From: an uncultured Oscillospiraceae bacterium
Lineage (GTDB): Bacteria > Bacillota > Clostridia > Oscillospirales > Oscillospiraceae
DNA: 64,000 nucleotides
Direction of reading: 5' to 3'
Assembly: GCA_947626265.1 (NCBI GenBank)
Contig: CANQRM010000006.1
Span: 1-64,000, forward strand
Below the pieces are notes generated by a model that worked only from the letters and a program-made list of their open reading frames with translations, was not told where the DNA came from and made no database searches. Each line of letters begins with the position of its first letter. The first letter of the stretch is position 1. Positions 38,717 to 47,551 of the stretch are shown one piece after another. A program made the position numbers and the translations under genes.

Positions 38717-39982
38717 ATGCGCAAACTGCTTGCTCTTGTCCTTGCTCTGATGATGTGCTTCTCCCTGGCGATCCCTGCGATGGCCGCGGAGGAGGAGACC
38801 CTGACTTGGGCCCTGTGGGACCTGGAGTCCACCGCGTACTGGCAGGCCCTGGCCGACGGCTATGAGGCCAGCCATGAGGGCGTCAAGATCGAGATCGTCG
38901 ACCTCGGCTCCACCGACTACATGACCAGCCTGGCCACCCAGCTGGCCGGCGGCAACGGCGAGCTGGACGTGCTGTCCATCAAGGACATCCCCGGCTATGC
39001 CAACCTGATCAACCTGGAAGTGCTGGAGCCCATGAACGACCACCTCACCACCCCCGTGGAGAGCTTCGGCGGCATCCTGGAGCAGCTGACCGCGGCCGAC
39101 GGCAACTTCTACGCCGTTCCCTTCCGGTCCGACTTCTGGGTCCTGTTCTACAATAAGGACCTGTTCGACGCCGCGGGCGTTGCGTATCCCTCCAACGACA
39201 TGACCATGGAGGAGTTCGACGCGCTGGCCCGCCAGATGACCTCCGGCGAGGGCGCTGAGAAGGTCTACGGCAACCACTATCACACCTGGCGCTCCGACGT
39301 GACCCTGTTCGGCATCCTGGATGGCGAGCACACCATCATCGACGGCAACTATGATTTCCTGAAGCCCTACTATGAGATGGTCCTGGCCGAGCAGGAAGAC
39401 GGCATCGTCATGGACTACGGCGAGGCCAAGACCAGCGGCGCTCACTACAGCGGCGTGTTTGAGAACGGCCAGGCCGCCATGTGCAACATGGGCAGCTGGT
39501 TCCTGGCTACCCTGCAGACCTATAACGCCGAGGCCGAGGCCAACGGCGTGGAGCCCGTCAACTTCGGCATGGTCAAGTATCCCCATCCCGAAGGGGTCGA
39601 GGCTGGCACCACCCTGGGCACTGTGACCAGCCTTGCCGTCAACGTCAATTCCGAGAAGAAGGACCTGGCCATCGACTTCGTCGACTGGTGCGCCTCCGCT
39701 GAGGCCGCCGCCATCCTGGCCGACACCGGCACCTTCCCCGCCGTCAGCTCCCCCGACATCAACCAGATCATTGCCGCTACCGATGGCTTCCCCGATGACG
39801 AGGCCTCCGTGGAGGCTCTGAACACCGTGGCGGTGTATCTGGAGATGCCCCTGACCGACAAGGCCAGCGAGATCGAGACCGTCCTCAACACCGAGCATGA
39901 CGCCATCATGACCGGCGCTGAGACCGTGGACGAGGGCATCGCCAACATGAACGAGCAGGTCGCCGACATCCTGGCCGGCTGA
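38717..39982 (+). CDS. Sugar ABC transporter substrate-binding protein (SBP family 1)
   Basis: Signal peptide ending AMA-AEE; SBP1 organisation; followed by two permeases. Confidence 0.92.
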   Translation: MRKLLALVLALMMCFSLAIPAMAAEEETLTWALWDLESTAYWQALADGYEASHEGVKIEIVDLGSTDYMTSLATQLAGGNGELDVLSIKDIPGYANLINLEVLEPMNDHLTTPVESFGGILEQLTAADGNFYAVPFRSDFWVLFYNKDLFDAAGVAYPSNDMTMEEFDALARQMTSGEGAEKVYGNHYHTWRSDVTLFGILDGEHTIIDGNYDFLKPYYEMVLAEQEDGIVMDYGEAKTSGAHYSGVFENGQAAMCNMGSWFLATLQTYNAEAEANGVEPVNFGMVKYPHPEGVEAGTTLGTVTSLAVNVNSEKKDLAIDFVDWCASAEAAAILADTGTFPAVSSPDINQIIAATDGFPDDEASVEALNTVAVYLEMPLTDKASEIETVLNTEHDAIMTGAETVDEGIANMNEQVADILAG

Positions 39983-40015
39983 GCCTGAGCGAACGTTTCT
40001 GCGATAACTTATCAG

Positions 40016-40046
40016 GCGGGGCGGGCGTGTTCGCCCGTCCCGCTTT
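40016..40046 (+). terminator. Intercistronic hairpin/attenuator after the sugar-binding protein gene
   Basis: GCGGGGCGGGC-gtgttc-GCCCGTCCCGC followed by TTT. Confidence 0.6.
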
Positions 40047-40077
40047 CATATCCTGAAAACATGTCAGGAGGTCGCCT

Positions 40078-40989
40078 ATGTCAAGAGATAACACCCAACC
40101 GGCGGTAAAACGAAAAAGCAAAAAAGCCCTGCGCAGCAACCTGGTGGCCTACAGCTTCATCGCCCCCAACTTTATCGGCTTCTGCGTCATCACCCTGGTG
40201 CCCATGGTGTTCGCCATCGCCCTGGCCTTCTGCAAGTGGGACGGCGTGCATGAGATAGAGTTCATCGGCCTGCAGAACTTTATAGACCTCTTAGGCGACA
40301 AGACCTTCAAGAAGGCCTTTGTCAACACCATCGTCTTCTCCCTGGGCACGGTCCCGCTGACGCTGATATGCTCCCTGGGCCTGGCCATATTGCTGAACCA
40401 GAACGTAAAGCTCAGAAACTTCTTCCGCACCGTCTCCTTCTTCCCTTACGTGGCCTCGCTGGTGGCGGTGGCCGCGGTGTGGAACATGATCTTCAGCCCC
40501 TCCATGGGCCCCATCAACATGATCCTGTCCCGCCTGGGCGTGGAGAACCTGCCCCGGTGGGCCGCCGGCAAGGATACGGCCATGATCACCGTCATCATGT
40601 TCAGCGTGTGGAAGAACATGGGCTATTACATGGTCATATACCTGGCGGGCCTGCAGGGCATCAACCCGGACCTGAAAGAGGCGGCCAGCCTGGACGGAGC
40701 CAACCGGTGGCACACCTTCTGGAACGTGACGCTGCCCCAGCTTCGCCCCACCACCTTCTTCGTGGTCATCATGCTGACCATCTCCTCGTTCAAGGTATAT
40801 GACCAGATGTACATGATCACCCAGGGCGGCCCCGGCAACGCCACCATCACCCTGGTGTACGACATCTACAACGTGGCCTTCGTGAATACGCCCAAGTACG
40901 GCTATGCCAGCGCCATCTCCATGGTCCTGTTCATCCTGGTGCTGATCATAACCCTCATCCAGTTCAAGGGCGCGTCCGGCGACAACTGA
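40078..40989 (+). CDS. Carbohydrate ABC transporter permease (UgpA/MalF-like)
   Basis: EAASLDGANRWHTFWNVTLPQLRP EAA loop. Confidence 0.93.
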   Translation: MSRDNTQPAVKRKSKKALRSNLVAYSFIAPNFIGFCVITLVPMVFAIALAFCKWDGVHEIEFIGLQNFIDLLGDKTFKKAFVNTIVFSLGTVPLTLICSLGLAILLNQNVKLRNFFRTVSFFPYVASLVAVAAVWNMIFSPSMGPINMILSRLGVENLPRWAAGKDTAMITVIMFSVWKNMGYYMVIYLAGLQGINPDLKEAASLDGANRWHTFWNVTLPQLRPTTFFVVIMLTISSFKVYDQMYMITQGGPGNATITLVYDIYNVAFVNTPKYGYASAISMVLFILVLIITLIQFKGASGDN

Positions 40990-41008
40990 GGAAGGAGGAT
41001 GTGTGAAA

Positions 41009-41872
41009 ATGTCTGAACCGACCGCAATAATCAAAAACAGCTCCCGCAGGCGCAACCACGCCATCGCGATGACGTTCATCTACATCCTGCTCATCCTCAT
41101 CGCCGCGCTGATGCTGGTCCCCTTCGTGTGGATGATCTCCGCGTCCTTCAAGATGAACAAGGACGTGTTCACCTTCCCCATCGAGTGGATCCCCTCCAAC
41201 CCCCGGCCCCAGAACTACATAGACATCTGGACCAAGATACCCCTGCTGACCTTCATCAAGAACACCGCCTTCCTGACGGTGGTGGTGACGCTTTTGCAGG
41301 TGCTCACCTCCAGCTTCGCGGCCTATGCCTTCGCGAAGCTCCAGTTCCGGGGCAAGAACATCCTGTTTTTGGGCTATATCGCCACCATCGCCGTGCCCTG
41401 GCAGGCGTACATGGTGCCCCAGTTCATGATGATGCGGGCCTGGCACCTCAACAACACCCACCTGGCCATCATCCTGCTGCAGGCCTTCTCCGCCTTCGGC
41501 GTGTTCCTGATGAAGCAGTTTTACGAGGGCGTGCCCACGGAGCTGTGCGAGGCGGCCCGTATCGACGGCCTGTCCGAGTACGGCATCTACGCCAAGATCA
41601 TGCTCCCCCTGTCGCTGCCCGCGGTGTCCACGCTGGTGATCTTCACCTTCGTCAACACCTGGAACGACTTTTTGGGGCCCCTGATCTACCTCACCAAGAA
41701 CGAGCTGAAGACCATCCAGATCGGCCTTCGCATGTTCATCAGCCAGTACTCCGCGGAGTACGGCCTCATCATGGCCGCGTCGGTCATCGCGCTGATACCG
41801 GTGCTGATCGTGTTCCTGTCCCTGCAGAAATACTTCGTGCAGGGCATTGCGTCCACGGGCCTGAAGGGGTAA
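41009..41872 (+). CDS. Carbohydrate ABC transporter permease (UgpE/MalG-like)
   Basis: CEAARIDGLSEYGIYAKIMLPLSLPA EAA loop; GGAGG upstream. Confidence 0.93.
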   Translation: MSEPTAIIKNSSRRRNHAIAMTFIYILLILIAALMLVPFVWMISASFKMNKDVFTFPIEWIPSNPRPQNYIDIWTKIPLLTFIKNTAFLTVVVTLLQVLTSSFAAYAFAKLQFRGKNILFLGYIATIAVPWQAYMVPQFMMMRAWHLNNTHLAIILLQAFSAFGVFLMKQFYEGVPTELCEAARIDGLSEYGIYAKIMLPLSLPAVSTLVIFTFVNTWNDFLGPLIYLTKNELKTIQIGLRMFISQYSAEYGLIMAASVIALIPVLIVFLSLQKYFVQGIASTGLKG

Positions 41873-41951
41873 TATCAACTTAAACACCCGGCGGGGGCGC
41901 GGGGCGGTCTTACCTGCCCCATGTCCCCGCCCCTTTTTTCGAGGGATCGCC

Positions 41952-43115
41952 ATGAAAACTTTTGACATCACACCGCTCACCACCGCCCAGGCTTTGGAGG
42001 CCCTGGACACGGCGGTGGGCCTGGTGCGGCAAAATCTGCCCCTGTTCACCGACCGCTGCCAGAACCACTCCAGCGTCAACGACATCTACCCTCCCTGCGA
42101 CAATGTCCAGTGGACATGCGGCTTCTGGCCTGGGGAGATATGGCTTGCCTACGAGCGCACCGGCGACGCCGCCTTTAAGGACGCCGCCCTCCACCTGGTG
42201 GACAGCTTCCTCTACCGCATCCAGAATAAGATCGAGGTGGACCACCACGACATGGGCTTTCTCTACAGCCTCAGCTGCGTGTCCGCCTATAAGCTCACCG
42301 GGAGCCAAAAGGCCCGGGAAGCTGCTCTTCTGGCGGCGGATCAGCTGTGCACCCGCTTTCAGGAGAAGGGCGGCTTCATCCAGGCCTGGGGGCCTTTGGG
42401 CGCCGCGGACAACTACCGGTACATCATCGACTGCCTTTTGAATGTGCCCCTTCTGTACTGGGCCACGGACGAGAGCGGCGACAGCCGCTATGCCGGCCTG
42501 GCCCACAGGCATGTGGCCACCTGCCTTGCCAACTCCATCCGCCCCGACGGCAGCACCTACCATACCTTCTTCATGGACCCGGCCACCGGCGCGCCCGTCC
42601 GGGGCGTCACCTGCCAGGGCTACAAGGACGACAGCTGCTGGGCCCGGGGCCAGGCCTGGGGCGTGTATGGCACGGCCATCAGCTACACCTATACCCGCCG
42701 GCCGGAGTATCTGGACGCCTTCCGCCGGGTGCTGGCCTATTACCTGGACCAGCTGCCCGCGAACATGATCCCCTACTGGGACATGACCTTCACCACCGGC
42801 GACGACGAGCCCTGGGACTCCTCCTCGGCCTCCATCGTGGCCTGCGGCCTGCTGGAGGCGGCCAAGTTCGTCCCCGCTGAGGAAGCCGAGACTTTCCGCA
42901 CCCTGGCCGGGCAGATGCTCTCCAGCGTTGCCAGCCTGTGCGCGGTCAAGGAAGGCCCCGCCGGCATCGGCCTTGTGCGCCACGGCACCTACAGCAAAAA
43001 GAGCCCCTACAACACCTGCACTCAGGAAGGCGTGGATGAGTGCGTCAGCTGGGGCGACTACTTCTACATGGAGGCCCTGACCCGCTACACCCGGGACTGG
43101 ACGCCTTACTGGTGA
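41952..43115 (+). CDS. Glycoside hydrolase family 88 (unsaturated glucuronyl hydrolase-like)
   Basis: WTCGFWPGEIWLAYERTGD; HHDMGFLYSLSC; KDDSCWARGQAWGVYG; DSSSASIVACGLLE. Confidence 0.88.
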   Translation: MKTFDITPLTTAQALEALDTAVGLVRQNLPLFTDRCQNHSSVNDIYPPCDNVQWTCGFWPGEIWLAYERTGDAAFKDAALHLVDSFLYRIQNKIEVDHHDMGFLYSLSCVSAYKLTGSQKAREAALLAADQLCTRFQEKGGFIQAWGPLGAADNYRYIIDCLLNVPLLYWATDESGDSRYAGLAHRHVATCLANSIRPDGSTYHTFFMDPATGAPVRGVTCQGYKDDSCWARGQAWGVYGTAISYTYTRRPEYLDAFRRVLAYYLDQLPANMIPYWDMTFTTGDDEPWDSSSASIVACGLLEAAKFVPAEEAETFRTLAGQMLSSVASLCAVKEGPAGIGLVRHGTYSKKSPYNTCTQEGVDECVSWGDYFYMEALTRYTRDWTPYW

Positions 43116-43120
43116 GCGTT

Positions 43121-44851
43121 ATGGAACTGCACGACAGAAAAGACTTTGCCGCCCTGATGCATAAGCTCCTGGACCCGCTGGTGCCGCTCTATTCCCCCGG
43201 CGGGGCGCGGCTGATGCTGGGCGAGACGGGCGTCACCTACGATAAGCCCGCCATCGGTTTGGAGGGCTTTTCCCGCCCCCTGTGGGCCCTGGCCCCCTTC
43301 TGGCTGGGGGGCGGCCGCTGGCCGGAGATGGAGGCCATATATCAAAAGGGCCTGGCCGCCGGCACGGACCCGGCCAGTCCGGAATACTGGGGGGACACGA
43401 AGGACTATGACCAGTGCTTCGTGGAGATGGCCGCCATCGCCTGTGCCATCCTGGAGGTGCCCAAGCTCGTCTGGGAGCCCCTGGATGACGGGGCAAAGCG
43501 AGACCTTGCCCGGTGGCTTTACTCCATCAACGAGCACTTCGTCCCCCACTGTAACTGGCTGTTCTTCCGGGTGCTGGTGAATCTGGCACTGGAGCGTGTA
43601 GGCATGCCCTTTGACGGTGATGCCGTGGAGAAGGACATCAAGGAGATGGACGGCTGGTACGTCTCCGACGGCTGGTATACCGACGGCCCGGCGGATGTGA
43701 AGCCCCAGAAGGATTACTATATCCCCTGGGCGCTGCAGTACTATGGGCTCCTCTACAGCGTGTTCGCCGCGGAAAAGGACCCGGCGCGGGCGGCAGTCTA
43801 CCGCCGGCGGGCCATGGAATTCGGCGTCAGCTTTGCCGCCTGGTTCGACGAAAACGGCGCCGCCCTCCCCTATGGCCGGAGCCTCACCTACCGGTTCGGC
43901 CAGTGCGCGTTCTACGCCGCCTGCGTCTGGGCGGGGCTGGAGCCCCTGCCCCTTCCCGTGATGAAGGGCATCATCGTGCGCAATCTCCAGTGGTGGCTGG
44001 ATAGGCCCATTCTGGACCGGGACGGGGTGCTCACCATCGGCTACTGCTATCCCGACCTTTACATGTCCGAGCGGTACAACGCCCCCGGCAGCCCCTACTG
44101 GGGCATGAAGAGCTTCCTGCTGCTGGCCCTGCCAGAGGACCATCCCTTCTGGAAGGCAGAGGCCGCGCCCCTGCCGGCGGACATCGCCGCCCCGGGCGTG
44201 TACCCCCAGCCCGCCACCGGTCTTCTTCTCCAGCGCCTGCCCGACGGCCAGCTGAACGCCTACGCCGCCGGCGAGGTGGAATATTCCGAGCACGGCCAGT
44301 TCGCGGAGAAATACGCCAAGTTCTGCTACAACACCCGCTTCGGCTTCTCCGCCAGCAGAAGTTATGTAAACTTAGAACAGGCCGCGCCGGACAGCATGCT
44401 GGCCTTCGTCCTGCCGGGAAAGGACGGGGGCTGGACCTTCGTCCGCCGCCACAGCGAGAGCTTCAAGCTCTATGCCGACCGCCTGGTCAGCGTATGGCGG
44501 CCCATGCCCGGCGTGCGGGTCACCACGGAGCTTCTCCCCTGTGAGGGCGGACACATCCGCCGTCACACCGTGGAGAGCGATATCGCCTGCGAAGCCTATG
44601 ACTGCGGCTTTGCCGTGCCCAAATTCGCCCCCGGCTTCGCCCAGCGGGCGGAGGGGGCCGAGGCAGGGGCCCGCAACGACTCTGCCGCCTGCTGTGTCCG
44701 GTCCCAGGTGGGCGGCGGCGAGGGCGTCATCCTGGAGGCCTGGCCCAACACCAGCCTCTACAGCCCCAACACCGTCATTCCGGCGGTGCGGTACGACATC
44801 CACCCCGGCACGGCGGAGTTGGAGACTTATGTAAACTCCCACGTGGAGTGA
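43121..44851 (+). CDS. DUF2264 domain-containing protein
   Basis: GLEGFSRPLWALAPFWLGGG; NWLFFRVLVNLAL; YGRSLTYRFGQ; possible GTG start at 43112 overlapping the GH88 stop. Confidence 0.82.
   Translation: MELHDRKDFAALMHKLLDPLVPLYSPGGARLMLGETGVTYDKPAIGLEGFSRPLWALAPFWLGGGRWPEMEAIYQKGLAAGTDPASPEYWGDTKDYDQCFVEMAAIACAILEVPKLVWEPLDDGAKRDLARWLYSINEHFVPHCNWLFFRVLVNLALERVGMPFDGDAVEKDIKEMDGWYVSDGWYTDGPADVKPQKDYYIPWALQYYGLLYSVFAAEKDPARAAVYRRRAMEFGVSFAAWFDENGAALPYGRSLTYRFGQCAFYAACVWAGLEPLPLPVMKGIIVRNLQWWLDRPILDRDGVLTIGYCYPDLYMSERYNAPGSPYWGMKSFLLLALPEDHPFWKAEAAPLPADIAAPGVYPQPATGLLLQRLPDGQLNAYAAGEVEYSEHGQFAEKYAKFCYNTRFGFSASRSYVNLEQAAPDSMLAFVLPGKDGGWTFVRRHSESFKLYADRLVSVWRPMPGVRVTTELLPCEGGHIRRHTVESDIACEAYDCGFAVPKFAPGFAQRAEGAEAGARNDSAACCVRSQVGGGEGVILEAWPNTSLYSPNTVIPAVRYDIHPGTAELETYVNSHVE
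44362..44372 (+). promoter_or_regulatory. XerD half-site-like motif TTATGTAAACT (intragenic)
   Basis: Exact 11-mer in the DUF2264 gene, in-frame as S-Y-V-N. Confidence 0.5.
44827..44837 (+). promoter_or_regulatory. XerD half-site-like motif TTATGTAAACT (intragenic)
   Basis: Exact 11-mer at the end of the DUF2264 gene, in-frame as T-Y-V-N. Confidence 0.5.
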
Positions 44852-44855
44852 TCCC

Positions 44856-45515
44856 ATGGCAGCGGAGAGCACAAATAACGCCCGCGGGGCGCGGGCCAAA
44901 AACTGGTGGTATTACCACTGGAAAATAGTTCTGCTCATCCTGGTCCTGGCTGCCATCGGCGCCGTATGCGCCGCGCAGTTCTTCGGCCAAAAGGAGCCGG
45001 ACATGTCCGTGGGCTACGCGGCCCGGGAGGAGCTTCCCCCGGACGCCGCCGCCGCGCTTATAAAGGCGCTGGCGGGTCTCTGCCCCGACAGGGACGGGGA
45101 CGGCGAGGTCACGGTGGAGCTGGAGCAGTTCGCCGTGGACCTGCGGGAAAATGCCGCCCCAGCGGACATGAACGCCCAGATGGCGGGCATCACCCTCATG
45201 ACCGGCTTCATCTACAACGCCGGCGGGGCGAATCTGTTTTTCCTGGAGGACCCGGAGGGGTTCCAGCGCCGGACCGGCGCGCTGCGGTACCTGGACGGCA
45301 CGGCTCCCGATGAGGCCAACGCCTACGACGCGGCCCATTGGCGGCAGATGGTCTATGCGGTGGCCGACTGCCCCGCGCTGGCGGGGCTGGACCTGCCGGA
45401 GGGGCTGTACATCGGCCGGTGCGCCCCCGGGGGCCGGGCAGACCCGGCTTACGCGGCGGCCATCGATGAGCTGTGGGCGGCCCTCACCCAGGGGGCCGTA
45501 CCCCCTGAAAACTGA
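44856..45515 (+). CDS. Membrane-anchored protein of unknown function
   Basis: Single N-terminal TM (WKIVLLILVLAAIGAVCAAQFF), co-transcribed position after DUF2264. Confidence 0.6.
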   Translation: MAAESTNNARGARAKNWWYYHWKIVLLILVLAAIGAVCAAQFFGQKEPDMSVGYAAREELPPDAAAALIKALAGLCPDRDGDGEVTVELEQFAVDLRENAAPADMNAQMAGITLMTGFIYNAGGANLFFLEDPEGFQRRTGALRYLDGTAPDEANAYDAAHWRQMVYAVADCPALAGLDLPEGLYIGRCAPGGRADPAYAAAIDELWAALTQGAVPPEN

Positions 45516-45547
45516 AAAAACCTCCTGCGCGTGCGCAGGAGGTTTTT
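45515..45547. terminator. Bidirectional intrinsic terminator
   Basis: AAAAAA-CCTCCTGCGC-gt-GCGCAGGAGG-TTTTT. Confidence 0.95.
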
Positions 45548-45549
45548 CT

Positions 45550-46362
45550 TTATTCTTTTGGCTCTTCTTCCTTCAAGCTGGCGGCGTATTCCTCCGCCCG
45601 CTGTTCGTGCAGGGCGCGGATGGCGTTTTCCAGGTCGAAGGCCTTGTCCAAATGCCGGTAGATCACCATGAGCCCGCCGGACAGGGGCAGCCACAGGTTG
45701 GTAAAGACCACCGCCAGCATGCTCACCGGGAGAAAGACCATCACCAGCGCCAAGTATACCAGGCATATGAGCGCCGCCCCCAGGGTGGGGAGCAGATGGC
45801 CCAGCATCAGCAGGAGGGCGTTTTTCGCGATGGAGGGAAAGGGCTGATCAAAAAGCGGTATCAGCGCCCACATCCACAGGAAAAAGCCGGTGGTGAGCAC
45901 TGTGCCCGCCAGAAGCAAGGCCAGGATGAGCATCCCGGACCCGCCGGGGGCTACATGGCGGAAGATGAAGTACTGCAGGCCGAACACCAGCGCGCACAGC
46001 GCTCCCGGGAGAAGGCTCTGCCCGGCGTTTTTCTTAAGGGCGTCCCGCCAGTTATAGGAGAACATTAGCGGCTCGTCCCGCAGGCTCCGCAGCAGCATGT
46101 CCATCAGCGCGCTCCAGAAGGGCCCCGCCAGCATTCCACCCAGGACGCACACGGCGATGAGCACCAGCAGCAGATGGCTGTTTATGGAGAAGTACATGCC
46201 GAAAAACCAGGGGATCATGGTGACAAAGGCCGCGAGGCCGCTGATCCAGAACGCCCCGAAGTCCCGCCCGGCCACCTCCCGCCAGCGGGCAAAGCCCTTC
46301 TTCCGGGGCGCGTTGGGGTCCACGCCCGGTCCGGGCCGGTCAAATCTCAGAAAGGGAAACAC
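45550..46362 (-). CDS. YesL/DUF624-like membrane protein
   Basis: Multi-TM protein; LLRSLRDEPLMFSYNWRDALKKN; associated with a YesMN-type sugar locus. Confidence 0.65.
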   Translation of the reverse strand: MFPFLRFDRPGPGVDPNAPRKKGFARWREVAGRDFGAFWISGLAAFVTMIPWFFGMYFSINSHLLLVLIAVCVLGGMLAGPFWSALMDMLLRSLRDEPLMFSYNWRDALKKNAGQSLLPGALCALVFGLQYFIFRHVAPGGSGMLILALLLAGTVLTTGFFLWMWALIPLFDQPFPSIAKNALLLMLGHLLPTLGAALICLVYLALVMVFLPVSMLAVVFTNLWLPLSGGLMVIYRHLDKAFDLENAIRALHEQRAEEYAASLKEEEPKE

Positions 46363-46442
46363 GCTGCCGTCACCTCCGCCGTTCCATGCTCATGACAGCA
46401 GTATATACCAAATCCCCCTCGCCCGCAATCCCCGCCGGGCGG

Positions 46443-47420
46443 TTACTCCCCGGTGAGCAGCCTGTAAAGCCACCGCCCCGACTGGGACAGGTCCTCCGGC
46501 GTAAAGCCGGACGTCTTCGTGCAGCCGCTTTGAAGGATGGCGCTGGACTCGTCCTTGTTGGACAGGTTCCAGTTTACATAACTTATCCCCAGCTCGTCCA
46601 TCAGCGCCACCCATATATCCGCCTGCTCCTCGTTCACCGCGCCGCTGCCGCTGGCGTCGCAGGTGCCGTACTCCGTGACGAATATGGGCAGTCCCGCCTC
46701 CGCCGCCGCCTTCATCCGCTCGCGCAGGTCGTCCCGGTGGGTGTCGGCGTAAAAGTGCAGGGCGTACATGATGTTATCATATTCCGTGATGGGGTCGGCC
46801 GCCGCCTGGTCCACCATCTGGCTCCAGTTGGGCGTGCCCACGATGATGACCGCATCCGGGTCGTTGGCCCGGATGACGGGGATGACCTCCAGGGCGTAGG
46901 CCTTCACCGCCGCCCAGTCAACGCCGCCGTTGGGCTCGTTGCATATCTCATAGAGCACATTGTCCTGCCCGGCGAAGGCGGCGGACATCTCCTCAAAGAA
47001 GGCAATGGCCTCGTCCTTGTGGGTGTTGGGGTCAAAGTCGGAGAGGATGTGCCAGTCCACGATGGCGTACATCCCCGCCTCCGTGGCATACCTGACGCCG
47101 TCCTTTACGAGCTTTTTCAGCGCCTCCTGGTCCCCGCCCTCGCAGTAGCCGCCGTACTCGGCCGTGTACATGGCCAGGCGGATGACGTTCGCGCCCCAGT
47201 CATGGAGCTCACGGAAGCAGTCTATGTTTACATAATCCGGATACCAGGCCAAGCCGTGGGTGCTGACGCCCCGCAGCTGCACCGGCCCGTTCCCGTCGCA
47301 GAGCCGGGCCCCCTCCACATGGAGCGGCCCCGGCGTCCCCGCCTCTGCCGCCAGGGCGGGACCCGGCGCCATGGCCGCCAGCGTCATGGCGGTCAGGATG
47401 GAAATGAGTTTCTTTTTCAT
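46443..47420 (-). CDS. Glycoside hydrolase family 5 endoglucanase-like, secreted
   Basis: Signal peptide; GVSTHGLAWYPDYVN; VLYEICNEPNGG (acid/base Glu); PIFVTEYGTCDASG (nucleophile Glu). Confidence 0.9.
   Translation of the reverse strand: MKKKLISILTAMTLAAMAPGPALAAEAGTPGPLHVEGARLCDGNGPVQLRGVSTHGLAWYPDYVNIDCFRELHDWGANVIRLAMYTAEYGGYCEGGDQEALKKLVKDGVRYATEAGMYAIVDWHILSDFDPNTHKDEAIAFFEEMSAAFAGQDNVLYEICNEPNGGVDWAAVKAYALEVIPVIRANDPDAVIIVGTPNWSQMVDQAAADPITEYDNIMYALHFYADTHRDDLRERMKAAAEAGLPIFVTEYGTCDASGSGAVNEEQADIWVALMDELGISYVNWNLSNKDESSAILQSGCTKTSGFTPEDLSQSGRWLYRLLTGE
46571..46581 (-). promoter_or_regulatory. XerD half-site-like motif TTATGTAAACT (intragenic)
   Basis: Exact 11-mer on the minus strand in the GH5 gene, in-frame as S-Y-V-N. 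Confidence 0.5.
47226..47235 (-). promoter_or_regulatory. XerD half-site-like motif TTATGTAAAC (intragenic, 10 of 11)
   Basis: 10-mer on the minus strand in the GH5 gene, in-frame as D-Y-V-N. Confidence 0.45.
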
Positions 47421-47551
47421 ATGGCTCCCTCCAAGTTCATTTGCATTGGATCAATTGTAACATCCCCGCGCCGCCATTACAAGCCATCCGGGCCGCTGAA
47501 TGACGCAGGGAAGCGGCGCATGAGCGTGCCGCTCCCCTGTTTTCTTTCACT

